A DNA stretch of 64,000 bases from assembly GCF_015645095.1 (NCBI RefSeq), contig NZ_JADOTW010000014.1:40771-104770 (forward strand), in the 5' to 3' direction. The notes under the pieces are model-generated. The model had not been told where the DNA came from. It was given only the letters and a program-made list of their open reading frames with translations, and made no database searches. Origin of the DNA: Halomonas sp. 328. GTDB lineage: Bacteria > Pseudomonadota > Gammaproteobacteria > Pseudomonadales > Halomonadaceae. The translations under genes and the position numbers were made by a program. This document shows, in pieces, positions 12,441-22,271 of the stretch. The stretch's first letter is position 1. Each line of letters starts with the position of its first letter.

Positions 12441-12554
12441 CGAATCCTCGCATGGCGACGGAGTTGGGGCGCCGACCGGGAAGCGGGGCCGGGCCTTGGC
12501 AAAAGCCTCACCATCAAAGCGCCCCGCCCGGTTGAAGTCAAGGTGGCCGACGGC

Positions 12555-13679
<1,125 letters not shown>

Positions 13680-13717
13680 GGCGATCAGCGGGTCGGGGGA
13701 GGGAAAGCGGCCGGGGA

Positions 13718-13738
13718 GGCGGGAGCTCGGCTCCCGCC
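13718..13738. terminator. GC-rich stem-loop between ndk and rlmN
   Basis: GGCGGGAGC and GCTCCCGCC form a perfect 9-bp stem around TCG, directly after the ndk stop on the minus strand. No T-tract follows, so it could be a weak terminator, a processing site or an mRNA 3'-end stabiliser between the two genes. Confidence 0.4.
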
Positions 13739-13749
13739 CGAAGCCTGGA

Positions 13750-14175
13750 TCAACGCGGGCAGATTTCGCTGTCCTGGAAGAAGTAGGCGATCTCGCGTGC
13801 GGCGGACTCGGGGGAGTCGGAACCGTGCACGGCGTTGGCATCGATGGTCTCGGCGAAGTCGGCGCGGATGGTGCCCGGGGCGGCTTCTTTCGGGTTGGTG
13901 GCACCCATCAGGTCGCGGTTCTTGGCGATGGCGTCTTCACCTTCCAGCACCTGCACGACCACCGGACCGGAGGTCATGAAGCCGACCAGGTCCTTGAAGA
14001 AGGGACGCTCCTTGTGCTCGGCGTAGAAACCGCCGGCCTTGTCGTCGTCCAGCTTGAGCATCTTGGCGGCGACGACCTGCAGGCCGGCCTTCTCGAAACG
14101 AGCGATGATCTCGCCGATGGCGTTCTTGGCGACGGCGTCGGGCTTGATGATGGACAGGGTGCGTTCGGTAGCCAT
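13750..14175 (-). CDS. ndk: Nucleoside diphosphate kinase
   Basis: Transfers the gamma phosphate of ATP to nucleoside diphosphates through a phosphohistidine. It has 141 residues, standard for bacterial Ndk. The start [15 protein letters not shown] is at 14175 with GGAG upstream; the longer open frame extending into the leader is not coding. The catalytic His117 lies in NAVHGSDS, exactly the usual number and context. The leader carries a strong stem-loop (14223-14257). In Pseudomonas ndk follows the complete isc operon; here it follows a shortened one. Confidence 0.98.
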   Translation of the reverse strand: MATERTLSIIKPDAVAKNAIGEIIARFEKAGLQVVAAKMLKLDDDKAGGFYAEHKERPFFKDLVGFMTSGPVVVQVLEGEDAIAKNRDLMGATNPKEAAPGTIRADFAETIDANAVHGSDSPESAAREIAYFFQDSEICPR

Positions 14176-14222
14176 GGGGCGTGTCTCCGTAATGGAATGG
14201 ACAGGGTCTTCAGTATAACGAC

Positions 14223-14257
14223 GCGCCGCCAGGCCCTGGGGAAGGGCCTGGCGGCGC
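14223..14257. terminator. Strong stem-loop upstream of ndk
   Basis: GCGCCGCCAGGCCCT and AGGGCCTGGCGGCGC form a perfect 15-bp stem around a 5-base loop. It lies about 50 bases upstream of the ndk start codon and downstream of iscA on the minus strand. Without a U-tract it is not a classical terminator; it could block read-through from iscA or act as an mRNA leader structure of ndk. Confidence 0.5.
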
Positions 14258-14394
14258 CTCGGGTATGCGGTTCGGCGGCGGGCGGCCGCAGGGCGAGCCG
14301 AAAAGGCGCCGAGTGGGCGCGCATTATAGCGGCTTATCGCCCGCCGGGACAATCGGCGCCGGTAGAGTTCCTTGTGCACGCAGTTTCGGTCGAG

Positions 14395-14515
14395 GCCCGG
14401 GGCTACCCTGGGGATAGCCACTACGCGAAGACGCTGTGAACCCCTCCCTGGGCGCTCGACTTTTTCGTCCCTGAAAAAGACGCTTCGCTCCGGGCTACCC
14501 CCAGCGCCCCTTAGC
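14395..14515 (-). repeat. Dispersed structured intergenic repeat, copy C
   Basis: Read on the minus strand, it has the same block order as the copies at 1748 and 36363: GGGGCGCTGGGGGTAGCCC, a central hairpin, GCGCCCAGGGAGGGG, TTCACAGCG and CCCCAGGGTAGCCCCGGG. The central hairpin (14460-14479) is CTTTTTC / GAAAAAG around AGGGAC, whereas the 36.4 kb copy has TTTTGCC / GGCAAAA around AGGGAA. Pairing is kept although the bases differ. Confidence 0.75.
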
Positions 14516-14545
14516 TATTCCAGCGAAGCAGCTTAGGTCTTTGGT

Positions 14546-14872
14546 CTAGACGGTAAAGCTTTCGCCGCAGCCGCACTGGTCCTTGACGTTGGGGTTGTTG
14601 AAGCGGAAGAAGCGGTTCAGCCCTTCGTTGACGTAGTCCACCTCGCTGCCGTCGAGCATCTCCAGGGCCTCGGGGGCCACATAGACGGTGGCGCCGTGGG
14701 CCTCGAAGGCAGTGTCCTCGGCTTCGGCCGCGTCGGCGAAGTCGAGCACATAGCTGTAGCCGGAGCAGCCGCTGGGCTTGACCGAGACGCGCAGGCCCAG
14801 GCCGTGGCCGCGTTCGTCGAGGACGCGGTGAATCTGCTCGGCGGCGGCGGGAGTGATCGAGAGTTGCGCCAT
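14546..14872 (-). CDS. iscA: Iron-sulfur cluster carrier IscA
   Basis: A-type Fe-S carrier that delivers clusters or iron to target proteins. It has 108 residues from the ATG at 14872, which has AGGAGG eight bases upstream; the ATG six codons earlier lies within this Shine-Dalgarno area and is less likely. The three ligand cysteines are Cys36 (SGCSGYSY), Cys100 and Cys102 (DQCGCGESFTV). The ending NPNVKDQCGCGESF favours IscA over ErpA or SufA. It follows iscS by 29 bases. In the usual operon iscU lies between them; here it is absent. Confidence 0.88.
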   Translation of the reverse strand: MAQLSITPAAAEQIHRVLDERGHGLGLRVSVKPSGCSGYSYVLDFADAAEAEDTAFEAHGATVYVAPEALEMLDGSEVDYVNEGLNRFFRFNNPNVKDQCGCGESFTV

Positions 14873-14901
14873 GGGACTTGCCTCCTGCAAGGAAGTGGGG
14901 G

Positions 14902-16050
14902 TCAGCGGCGTAGCCGGGTCAGGGCGTGGCGGATCTCCGCCAGGGCCTGGTCGATGTCGGCGTCGGTGGTGAAACGCCCGAAGCTGAAGCGCAGCGAAGC
15001 CAGGGCCCGCGCCCGGGGCACGCCGATGCCCTGTAATACATAGGATGGCTCGACGCTGGCGGAGTTGCAGGCGGAGCCGGTGGAGAGGGCCAGGTGACGC
15101 AGGGCCATCAGCAGCGACTCGCCGTCCACGCCGTCGAAGGCCAGGTTGACGATATTGGGCACGGCGGCCTCCACGCGAGTGTTGGCATGGATGCCGTCCA
15201 GATCGGAGAGCCCGGCCAGGAAGCGTTCGTGCAGCTCGGCGATGCGTGCCTGATCCTGTTCGCCCTCGGCCTGGGCCAGGGCGAAGGCCTCGCCCATGCC
15301 GACGATCTGGTGGGTGGCCAGGGTGCCGGAGCGCATGCCGCGCTCGTGGCCGCCACCGTGGATCAGCGCCTCCAGGCGGATCTCGGGGCTGCGCTTCACA
15401 TAGAGCGCGCCGATGCCCTTGGGGCCATAGACCTTGTGGGCGGAGAGCGACAGCAGGTCGATGCCCTGAGCCGCCACGTCCAGGGGCAGCTTGCCGGCGG
15501 CCTGGGCGGCGTCAACATGGAAGACCGCACCATGGGCGTGGGTCACCTCGGCCAGGGCTGCCAGGTCATGGATCACCCCCAGCTCGTTGTTGACCGCCAT
15601 CAGCGACACCAGTTGGGTGTCGTCACGCATCGCCTCGGCGAGCTGCTCCGGGGTGGTGCGCCCGTCCTCGCCCGGCGTCAGCCAGGTGACCTCGAAGCCT
15701 TCGGCTTCCAGGGCCTTGGCGGTATCGACGATCGCCTTGTGCTCGATGGTCGAGGTCACCAGATGGCGGCCACGCCCGCGGTTGGCGCGCATGAAACCGA
15801 TCAGCGCCAGGTTGTCCGCCTCGGTGGCGCCACTGGTCCAGACGATCTCCCGGGGGTCGGCGTTGATCAGGTCGGCGACCTGGCGACGGGCGCCCTCCAC
15901 CGCCTGTTCCGCCAGCCAGCCCGGCATATGGCTGCGCGATGCCGGGTTGGCGAAGGTGCCATCCAGGGTCAGGTGACGGCTCATGGCCTCGGCGACGCGG
16001 GGGTCGACCGGAGTGGTGGCGGCATAATCGAGATAGATGGGGGCGCTCAT
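14902..16050 (-). CDS. iscS: Cysteine desulfurase IscS, C-terminally short
   Basis: PLP enzyme that takes sulfur from cysteine as a persulfide for Fe-S clusters and tRNA thiolation. It has 382 residues from the ATG at 16050 ([16 protein letters not shown]). The PLP lysine K206 ([11 protein letters not shown]) and persulfide cysteine C328 ([10 protein letters not shown]) fall at exactly the E. coli numbers, so the alignment is collinear. However, the protein ends at [11 protein letters not shown], 22 residues before the E. coli C-terminus. That tail is known to contribute to IscU docking, and there is no iscU in the operon. It is otherwise complete and probably still supplies sulfur for tRNA modification and other acceptors. 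Confidence 0.93.
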   Translation of the reverse strand: MSAPIYLDYAATTPVDPRVAEAMSRHLTLDGTFANPASRSHMPGWLAEQAVEGARRQVADLINADPREIVWTSGATEADNLALIGFMRANRGRGRHLVTSTIEHKAIVDTAKALEAEGFEVTWLTPGEDGRTTPEQLAEAMRDDTQLVSLMAVNNELGVIHDLAALAEVTHAHGAVFHVDAAQAAGKLPLDVAAQGIDLLSLSAHKVYGPKGIGALYVKRSPEIRLEALIHGGGHERGMRSGTLATHQIVGMGEAFALAQAEGEQDQARIAELHERFLAGLSDLDGIHANTRVEAAVPNIVNLAFDGVDGESLLMALRHLALSTGSACNSASVEPSYVLQGIGVPRARALASLRFSFGRFTTDADIDQALAEIRHALTRLRR

Positions 16051-16086
16051 GGGCTGAATCGGGGCTCGCTGTAAAAACGGGGCCAC

Positions 16087-16557
16087 TCAGGGCGTGGAGG
16101 TGGCGATGGTGCCATCGGTGTGCCGCAGTCGCTGGCGTTGTGCCACCTGCTGGACCTCCTGGCGGGCGATCAGGTCGGCCAGGGTGATGCCGTCGAGGAA
16201 GCCATGGATCTGCCGGGAGAGCTCGCACCACAGGTGGTGGGTCAGGCAGACATCGCCCTGCTGGCAGTCGGAGAGCCCCTGGCAGCGCGTCGCGTCCACC
16301 GACTCGTTCACCGCGTCGATGACCCGGGCCACGGTGATCGCCTCCGGGGCCACCGCCAGCAGGTAGCCACCGCCGGGGCCGCGCACGCTCTTGACCAGCT
16401 GGGCACGGCGCAGCCGGGCGAAGAGCTGCTCCAGGTAGGAGAGCGAGATCTCCTGGCGGCGCGAGATATCGGCCAGGCTGGTGGGCTCACGGCTCGCGTT
16501 CATCGCCAGGTCGAGCATGGCGGTGACCGCGTAACGTCCTTTGGTGGTCAGGCGCAT
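16087..16557 (-). CDS. iscR: Fe-S cluster-sensing transcriptional regulator IscR
   Basis: Rrf2-family repressor of its own operon, active with a [2Fe-2S] cluster. It has 156 residues from the ATG at 16557 ([14 protein letters not shown]); the frame remains open upstream but that part precedes the promoter. A winged helix lies at about 1-70. Cluster ligands Cys92, Cys98, Cys104 and His107 ([18 protein letters not shown]) all match the E. coli positions. The promoter just upstream contains an IscR half-site, consistent with autoregulation. Confidence 0.96.
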   Translation of the reverse strand: MRLTTKGRYAVTAMLDLAMNASREPTSLADISRRQEISLSYLEQLFARLRRAQLVKSVRGPGGGYLLAVAPEAITVARVIDAVNESVDATRCQGLSDCQQGDVCLTHHLWCELSRQIHGFLDGITLADLIARQEVQQVAQRQRLRHTDGTIATSTP

Positions 16558-16617
16558 AGGAGTGGCACGCTTGGTCGCGGCGCCAATGGCGGCGCCACGA
16601 GTGGCTGTCGGTCCACC

Positions 16618-16651
16618 ATTATGGGGAAGTCCCAGCAGGAGGGTCAACTAT
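16618..16651 (-). promoter_or_regulatory. Predicted sigma-70 promoter and IscR half-site of iscRSA
   Basis: On the minus strand TTGACC (16647-16642) and CATAAT (16623-16618) are separated by 18 bases, each matching five of six consensus bases. The -35 sits inside ATAGTTGACC (16651-16642), which matches nine of ten bases of the left half of the type 1 IscR motif (ATASYYGACT). The right half-site is poor. The -35 overlaps the cysE stop codon. It lies about 60 bases upstream of the iscR start. Confidence 0.6.
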
Positions 16652-17520
16652 TCCCCGGTGCCGGTGGCCTTGTCGCCGGGCGGGTTGGGACGCCCCTGGC
16701 GCGGCGCCTCCTCGGCCTCCGCCGGGGGGCAGCAGCCGTCCATGTCCTCGAGGATCTCGGCGAAATCCTCGTCGCGCAGCTCCGGCAGCTTGCCTTCCCG
16801 GTAGCTGGCGTCGAGCTTGCGCAGGGTGGAGCACATGCGCTCGATGCGCTCGTCCACCGCATGCATATGATCGAGCATGGCCTGCATGGAGCGGGCCATG
16901 GGGTCGGGCATGTCCTGACTGACGCCATAGGCGTCGAAGCCGAACTTCTTGCGGATCGCCTCGCGGCGCTCCGGGTCGAAGTCGGGCATCTCCTCCATGT
17001 CCGGCTCGTCGCGCTTGACGATCTTGCCGGGGATGCCCACCACGGTGGCCCCGGCGGGTACCGCCTTGGTGACCACTGCATTGGAGCCGATCTTGGCCCC
17101 GGCGCCCACGGTGAAGGGGCCGAGGATCTTGGCCCCGGCGCCGACGATGACGCCATCTTCCAGGGTGGGGTGACGCTTGCCCTTGTTCCAGCTGGTGCCA
17201 CCCAGGGTCACGCCGTGGTAGAGGGTCACGTCGTCGCCGATCTCGGCGGTCTCGCCGATCACCACCCCCATGCCGTGGTCGATAAAGAAGCGCCGGCCGA
17301 TCTTCGCGCCGGGGTGGATCTCCACGCCGGTGAGCCAGCGGGTCAGGGTCGAGAGGGTGCGCGCCAGCCACTTGAGGTTCTTCTGCCACAGCCAGTGGTT
17401 ACAGCGATGCGCCAGCAGGGCGTGCAGACCGGGGTAGTTGGTCAGCACTTCGAAGAAGTTGCGTGCCGCGGGGTCGCGGGCGAAAACGCTATCGATATCT
17501 TCGCGCAGGCGTCGAAACAT
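16648..17520 (-). CDS. cysE: Serine O-acetyltransferase
   Basis: Makes O-acetylserine from serine and acetyl-CoA, the committed step of cysteine synthesis. It has 290 residues. An N-terminal helical domain ([21 protein letters not shown]) is followed by a left-handed beta-helix of hexapeptide repeats (about 65-165, for example [31 protein letters not shown]). The active-site context [18 protein letters not shown] is present. It is longer than the short EpsC forms because of a helical C-terminal tail (about 185-290). Linked to iscR, which fits cysteine as the sulfur source of IscS. A run of ten G lies in its leader. Confidence 0.94.
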   Translation of the reverse strand: MFRRLREDIDSVFARDPAARNFFEVLTNYPGLHALLAHRCNHWLWQKNLKWLARTLSTLTRWLTGVEIHPGAKIGRRFFIDHGMGVVIGETAEIGDDVTLYHGVTLGGTSWNKGKRHPTLEDGVIVGAGAKILGPFTVGAGAKIGSNAVVTKAVPAGATVVGIPGKIVKRDEPDMEEMPDFDPERREAIRKKFGFDAYGVSQDMPDPMARSMQAMLDHMHAVDERIERMCSTLRKLDASYREGKLPELRDEDFAEILEDMDGCCPPAEAEEAPRQGRPNPPGDKATGTGE

Positions 17521-17554
17521 GCGGTGATCCTTGGTGGCGATGGCCGCCGCTCCC

Positions 17555-17564
17555 GGGGGGGGGG
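17555..17564. repeat. Homopolymer tract of ten G
   Basis: Ten consecutive G lie 35-44 bases upstream of the cysE start on the minus strand and downstream of the trmJ stop. Such tracts can slip in replication and alter promoter spacing, but may equally reflect a sequencing length error. Nothing else marks it as functional. Confidence 0.7.
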
Positions 17565-17640
17565 CGGCAAGGCGGCTTGGGCGTCAACTCAACCGGCGGA
17601 TGGGGCTATGCCTTCATAGTGGGGGCCCGCGCGACCGCCT

Positions 17641-18408
17641 TCAACCCTCATGGCGGCGCGCCGCCTCGGCCTGCTTCTCGGTGGCGCTGAGGATGCCGCG
17701 CAGGATGTTCACCTCCATGCTGTCGGGGCGGGCACGCATCATTAGGCGGCGCAGCCGGGCCATCAACTGACGCGGGGTGGCCGGGTCGTGGAAGCCGATG
17801 GTGATCAGGGTGCGTTCCAGGTGCGCGAAGTAGCGCTCCAGGTCGTCATGGGTGGCCGGCGGTGCGGTCTCCGTCATGCCCATGGGCGGCAGGGCGTCGT
17901 CGTCCTGCTGCTGGTCGAGCCAGGCCAGGCGGCACTCGTAGGCCAGCACCTGCACCGCGGTGGCCAGGTTCAGGGAGCTGAACTCCGGATTGGCGGGGAT
18001 ATGCACATGGGCATGGCAGCGCTGCAGCTCGGCATTGGAGAGGCCGCTGTCCTCGCGGCCGAAGACCAGGGCGATGCGCGCCTCGGCGGGGGCCAGTTCC
18101 TCGGGGAGGCGTTCGCCCAACTGGCGGGGGCTGATCATCGGCCAGGGCAGGGTACGTGAGCGGGCGCTGGCTCCGACCACCAGGGTGCAGTCGGCCACCG
18201 CCTCTTCCAGGGTCTCGACGACCCGGGCGCCATGCACCAGGTGGTCGGCCCCGGAGGCCCGCGAGACGCTGTCGGCGGTGAGCACCTCGCAGCGTGGGGC
18301 CACCAGGGCCAGGTCGGCCAGCCCCATGTTGTGCATGGCACGGGCGGTGCCGCCGATATTGCCGGGGTGGCTGGTGCCGATCAGCACGATACGGATGCGC
18401 TCTAGCAT
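17641..18408 (-). CDS. trmJ: tRNA (cytidine/uridine-2'-O-)-methyltransferase TrmJ
   Basis: SPOUT-class enzyme that 2'-O-methylates position 32 of tRNAs. It has 255 residues. The N-terminal motif IRIVLIGTSHPGNIGGTARAMHNMG, the LVFGREDSGLSNAEL segment and the trefoil-knot motif IPANPEFSSLNLATAVQVLAYE are diagnostic. The C-terminal helical extension (about 180-255) is typical of TrmJ. It is divergent from suhB and is the first gene of the minus-strand block continuing with cysE and iscRSA. Confidence 0.95.
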   Translation of the reverse strand: MLERIRIVLIGTSHPGNIGGTARAMHNMGLADLALVAPRCEVLTADSVSRASGADHLVHGARVVETLEEAVADCTLVVGASARSRTLPWPMISPRQLGERLPEELAPAEARIALVFGREDSGLSNAELQRCHAHVHIPANPEFSSLNLATAVQVLAYECRLAWLDQQQDDDALPPMGMTETAPPATHDDLERYFAHLERTLITIGFHDPATPRQLMARLRRLMMRARPDSMEVNILRGILSATEKQAEAARRHEG

Positions 18409-18570
18409 GGGGAATACCTGGGGCTGCTGAATCCAAGGGAGCAGAGTCTAGCATGCCGAAAGGCGTCATGTGCGTGGCGCAAGCGGCGGCGATCTGCTAG
18501 GATTCGCGCCGTCCTCTGTCGACGCCCTGCGTCCGTTCTTTAACAGTCACCGACTCCTCAAGGCCCGATC

Positions 18571-19365
18571 ATGCATCCGATGGTCCAATTCGGCCTGCGC
18601 GCCGCCCGTAGCGCCGCCGAACAGTTTCTGCGTATCCGTGAGCGTATCGAGAACGCCCATGAAGAACACAGCCTCGACCGGCTGCTGGAAGATACCGCCC
18701 GCAATGCCGAGACCCTGATCACCCGCCAGCTCGCCCGGGGCTATCCCGAGCATGGCGTGGCCGGCCGCTACACCCCGCACCGCGAGGGGCAGGGCGAGGG
18801 TCGGGACTACCACTGGCAGATCGAGCCCTTCCACGGCTACTCCAACCTCAGCGTGGCCGGCCGCGGTTTCGCGCTCTCCCTGGTGTGCCTGCACAAGGGG
18901 CGCCCGGAGCATGCCATCGTGATCTGTCCCTTCAGCGATGATGAATACCTGGCCAGCCGCGGTCGGGGTGCCCAGCACAATGGCAAGCGTATCCGCGTGC
19001 CCAAGGCCGCCGCTATCGAGGGCAGCCGCCTGGCCCTGGGCCTGCCCGAGCTGTGGCAGCGCACCCGTCACTTCCCCGCCTACCTGACCCTGGCCCAGCG
19101 CCTGGGGCCCCAGGTGGAAGTGCAGCTGGCCACCGGCAGCGGCCTGCTGGACATGGCCGAGCTGGCCGCCGGGCGTGCCGATATGGTCTTTGTGCTGGGC
19201 CTGGAGGAGCAGGACAAGCTGGCCGGCAGCCTGCTGCTCAAGGAGGCCGGGGCGCTGATCGGTTCCCTGGACGGCGCCCCCAGCGTGCCCACCGAGGGGC
19301 AGCTGATGGCCGCCAACCCGCGCCTCTTCAAGGCGCTGATGCAGCAGCTCAAGCCGCACTTCTAA
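18571..19365 (+). CDS. suhB: Inositol-1-monophosphatase SuhB
   Basis: Mg-dependent inositol phosphatase that in gammaproteobacteria also joins the rRNA transcription antitermination complex. It has 264 residues. The start MHPMVQFGLRAARSAAEQF is typical. Notable differences from the textbook: the expected DPLDGT metal motif is read here as IEPFHGYSN, and WDxAG is replaced by LLDMAELAAGRADM, so two metal-binding motifs are altered. This suggests reduced phosphatase activity with the structural role retained. Position next to trmJ and upstream of secF supports the name. Confidence 0.9.
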   Translation: MHPMVQFGLRAARSAAEQFLRIRERIENAHEEHSLDRLLEDTARNAETLITRQLARGYPEHGVAGRYTPHREGQGEGRDYHWQIEPFHGYSNLSVAGRGFALSLVCLHKGRPEHAIVICPFSDDEYLASRGRGAQHNGKRIRVPKAAAIEGSRLALGLPELWQRTRHFPAYLTLAQRLGPQVEVQLATGSGLLDMAELAAGRADMVFVLGLEEQDKLAGSLLLKEAGALIGSLDGAPSVPTEGQLMAANPRLFKALMQQLKPHF

Positions 19366-19382
19366 GCCTGAAGCTGAAAGAA

Positions 19383-19417
19383 AAACCGCCCCCATGGCCA
19401 TGCCATGGGGGCGGTTT
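19383..19417. terminator. Bidirectional Rho-independent terminator between suhB and secF
   Basis: AAACCGCCCCCATGG and CCATGGGGGCGGTTT form a perfect 15-bp stem around CCATG, flanked by A-rich and T-rich arms, so it can terminate both the plus-strand suhB transcript and the minus-strand secF transcript. Confidence 0.88.
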
Positions 19418-19448
19418 CGTTTGGGCTGCTTGCCAGCGTCCAGCGAGG

Positions 19449-20378
19449 CTAGGGCAGCTCTTCCGCTTCCGGGTCTTCCTTCTTGGCCGGGATCAGGTCC
19501 TCGCGGTTGAGCTTCACCGCCAGCAGCAGGGCCGCGGCCACGTAGATGGAGGAGAAGGTCCCCACCACCACGCCGAGGATCAGGGCGATCGAGAAGTAGT
19601 GGATCATGTCGCCGCCCAGCAGCAGCAGCGCCATCAGCACCAGCAGGGTGGTACCGGAGGTCGCCAGCGTGCGGGACAGGGTCAGGTTGATCGCTTCGTT
19701 GAAGATCGCCGGCATGTCGTCGATCCGTGAGGTGCGGATCGTCTCGCGGATGCGGTCGTAGACCACGATGGTATCGTTCAGCGAGTAGCCGATCACCGCC
19801 AGCAGGGCCGCCAGCACGGTCAGATCGAAGTCGAACTGGAACAGCGAGAAGACGCCGACCACGATGATGACGTCGTGCATCAATGCCAGCAGGGCGCCGA
19901 TGGCGAACTTGTACTGGAAGCGGAAGGCCACGTAGAGCATCACGATGCCCAGCGCCACCAGCAGGCCCAGGCCGGACTGATCGCGCAGCTGCTCGCCGAC
20001 CTGGGCGCCGACGAACTCGGCACGCACCAGGTCGACGCCGACGCCGCCCTCGCGGAGCAGGGCCACCACCTGATCGCCCACGTTGGGGTCGAAGGCCTGC
20101 TGCAGGCGGATCAGGATCTCGGTGGAGGCGCCGAAGGTCTGCACCGAGACGTCCCGGAAGCCGGCGGCCTCCAGGGTCTGGCGCACCGCATCCAGGGCCG
20201 GGGCGGTGGCATAGCGCACCTCCACCAGGGTGCCGCCGGTGAAGTCGAGGCCCAGGTTGAGCTGCTGGAAGAGCAGCGAGGCGATCGACACCAGCAGCAT
20301 GACACCGGAGATCGCGAAGGCGATCCGGCGCTTGCCCATGAAGTCGAACTGTCGATTGACTAGGGTTTTCATGCTCAC
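19449..20378 (-). CDS. secF: Protein translocase accessory subunit SecF
   Basis: Inner-membrane RND-type protein that with SecD uses the proton motive force to drive late translocation steps. It has 309 residues. The first membrane helix (about 18-37) is followed by the LGLDFTGGTLVEVRY motif and the periplasmic domain, then five clustered helices (about 135-300) with the conserved AVIGYSLNDTIVVYDRIRE and TLSRTLATSGTTLLVL motifs. Three bases separate it from secD. Confidence 0.97.
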   Translation of the reverse strand: MSMKTLVNRQFDFMGKRRIAFAISGVMLLVSIASLLFQQLNLGLDFTGGTLVEVRYATAPALDAVRQTLEAAGFRDVSVQTFGASTEILIRLQQAFDPNVGDQVVALLREGGVGVDLVRAEFVGAQVGEQLRDQSGLGLLVALGIVMLYVAFRFQYKFAIGALLALMHDVIIVVGVFSLFQFDFDLTVLAALLAVIGYSLNDTIVVYDRIRETIRTSRIDDMPAIFNEAINLTLSRTLATSGTTLLVLMALLLLGGDMIHYFSIALILGVVVGTFSSIYVAAALLLAVKLNREDLIPAKKEDPEAEELP

Positions 20379-20381
20379 CTC

Positions 20382-22232
20382 TTAGATCCGGAGCGTCTTC
20401 AGCGGCTTGCCGCCATGAGTCAGGTTGACCATGGCGCGGGTCACCAGCAGGGCCGTGAACATCGAGGTCATGATCCCCAGCGACAGGGTCACCGCGAAGC
20501 CCTTGACCGGGCCGGTGCCGATGGAGAACAGGATCACCGCCACCAGCAGGGTGGTGATATTGGCATCGATGATCGAGGTGAAGGCGCGCTCGTAGCCGGC
20601 ATGGATCGCTTGCTGCACCGAGAGTCCGCCCCGTAGCTCCTCGCGTATGCGCTCGAAGATCAGCACGTTGGCATCCACCGCCATGCCCAGGGTCAGCACG
20701 ATACCGGCGATGCCGGGCAGGGTCAGGGTGGCGCCGAGCAGCGACATGGCGGCCACCAGCAGCATCAGGTTGATGGCCAGGGCCAGGTTGGCAATGATGC
20801 CGAACACCTTGTAGCGGATCAGCATGAACAGCACCACCAGCAGCAGGCCGATCATCACCGACATCACCCCGCGGTCGATGTTGTCCTGCCCCAGGCTCGG
20901 CCCGATGGTGCGTTCCTGGACGAAGTAGATGGGCGCCGCCAGGGAGCCGGAGCGCAGCAGCAGGGCCAGTTCCGCCGCCTCGGTGGGGGAGTCGAGGCCG
21001 GTGATGCGGAAGCTGTTGCCCAGTGCGCTCTGGATGGTCGCCAGGCTGATCAGGCCGCGTTCGGTGTAGGGATCGCGGACCACCACCTCTTCGCCATCTT
21101 CCAGCACCACCCGGTCACGGGTCTTGTGCTCGATGAAGAGCACCGCCATGTTGCGGCCGATATTGGTGCGGGTGGCGCGGTTCATCAGGGTGCCGCCGGT
21201 GCCGTCCAGGTTGATATTGACCTGGGGGCGGCCGTTCTCGTCGAAGCTGCGGCTGGCGCTGGAGACGCTGTCACCGGTGATGATGACGTCGCGCATCAGG
21301 TCGGCGCTGCGCGAAGGATCGTTGCGGAAGCTGAAACGCTCGGTCTCGGCGTCCGGGGTGTCCGGGCGCGCCTCGAGGCGGAACTCCAGGTTGGCGGTGG
21401 CACCCACCACCCGCTTGGCGGCGGCGGTATCCTGCACGCCGGGCAGCTCCACCACGATGCGGTTGGGGCCCTGGCGCTGCACCATGGGCTCGGCCACCCC
21501 CAGCTCGTCCACCCGGTTACGCAGGGTGGTGAGGTTCTGGTTGACGGCGTAGTCCTGGATCTCGTTGACCGCCTGGTCGGTGAGGCTCATGGCCAGGGCC
21601 GCACCACGACCGTTGCCGACGTTCTCGTAGTCGAAGTCGCGGAACTCGCGGCTGATCAGCCGGCGGGCGGTGTCGCGATCCTCGTCGTTGATGAACGACA
21701 GGGTCAGGGTGCGTCCCTCGATCTCGGTGCCGCGGTAGCGGATGCGCTCGCCGCGCAGCAGCTCGCGCATGGCGCTGGCGTTGACCTCGAGGCGCTGGGT
21801 CAGGGCCGCGTCCATGTCCACCTCGAGGAGGAAGTGCACGCCGCCGCGCAGGTCCAGGCCCAGGGTCATGGGGGAGGCGGCCAGGCTGGAGAGCCAGGCG
21901 GGGGTCGACTCGGCCAGGTTGATGGCCACCACCTGGTCGTCATCCACCAGGCCGGAGATGATCTCCCGGGCCGGTAGCTGGTCATCGGCGTGCAGCAGGC
22001 GAATCAGGGTGGTGTCGCCGCTCTGCTCGCTGGCCTTGACGGCGATGCCGGCCTCTTCCAGGGCGCGTTCGATGCGGGACAGGTGACGCTCGTCGAGGGC
22101 GATATCGCTGCGGGAGCTGCTGATCTGAACGGCGGGGTCTTCCGGATAGAGGTTGGGAAGGGCGTAGATCAGGCCGACGAGTAGAACCAGAAGTATAAGG
22201 AGATACTTCCACAGGGGGTAACGGTTGAGCAT
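20382..22232 (-). CDS. secD: Protein translocase accessory subunit SecD
   Basis: Partner of SecF in the SecDF-YajC complex. It has 616 residues. The N-terminal membrane helix MLNRYPLWKYLLILLVLLVG is followed by a large periplasmic domain starting with the LGLDLRGGVHFLLEVDM motif (about 124-140). The C-terminal helices carry LPGIAGIVLTLGMAVDANVLIFERIREE and the FTSIIDANITTLL motif; the aspartates there are those implicated in proton use. A GC-rich stem-loop separates it from yajC. Confidence 0.97.
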   Translation of the reverse strand: MLNRYPLWKYLLILLVLLVGLIYALPNLYPEDPAVQISSSRSDIALDERHLSRIERALEEAGIAVKASEQSGDTTLIRLLHADDQLPAREIISGLVDDDQVVAINLAESTPAWLSSLAASPMTLGLDLRGGVHFLLEVDMDAALTQRLEVNASAMRELLRGERIRYRGTEIEGRTLTLSFINDEDRDTARRLISREFRDFDYENVGNGRGAALAMSLTDQAVNEIQDYAVNQNLTTLRNRVDELGVAEPMVQRQGPNRIVVELPGVQDTAAAKRVVGATANLEFRLEARPDTPDAETERFSFRNDPSRSADLMRDVIITGDSVSSASRSFDENGRPQVNINLDGTGGTLMNRATRTNIGRNMAVLFIEHKTRDRVVLEDGEEVVVRDPYTERGLISLATIQSALGNSFRITGLDSPTEAAELALLLRSGSLAAPIYFVQERTIGPSLGQDNIDRGVMSVMIGLLLVVLFMLIRYKVFGIIANLALAINLMLLVAAMSLLGATLTLPGIAGIVLTLGMAVDANVLIFERIREELRGGLSVQQAIHAGYERAFTSIIDANITTLLVAVILFSIGTGPVKGFAVTLSLGIMTSMFTALLVTRAMVNLTHGGKPLKTLRI

Positions 22233-22271
22233 GCAAGCCCTGCCTTGTTGCTAACGCAAGAAATGGCGGAT

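Larger units (their letters stand above)
14176..14545. other. 370-bp gene-free region between iscA and ndk
   Basis: This is the position where Pseudomonas-type genomes carry hscB, hscA, fdx and iscX. Here it holds no plausible gene: only a long stem-loop (14223-14257), copy C of the dispersed structured repeat (14395-14515), and on the minus strand a possible -10 (TATACT near 14213-14218) for ndk. I found no remnant of the missing genes. Confidence 0.6.

Noticed and set aside
12441..12554. Terminator or small RNA between rlmN and pilW
   Set aside because: No stable stem with a T-tract or conserved motif could be seen in these 114 bases.
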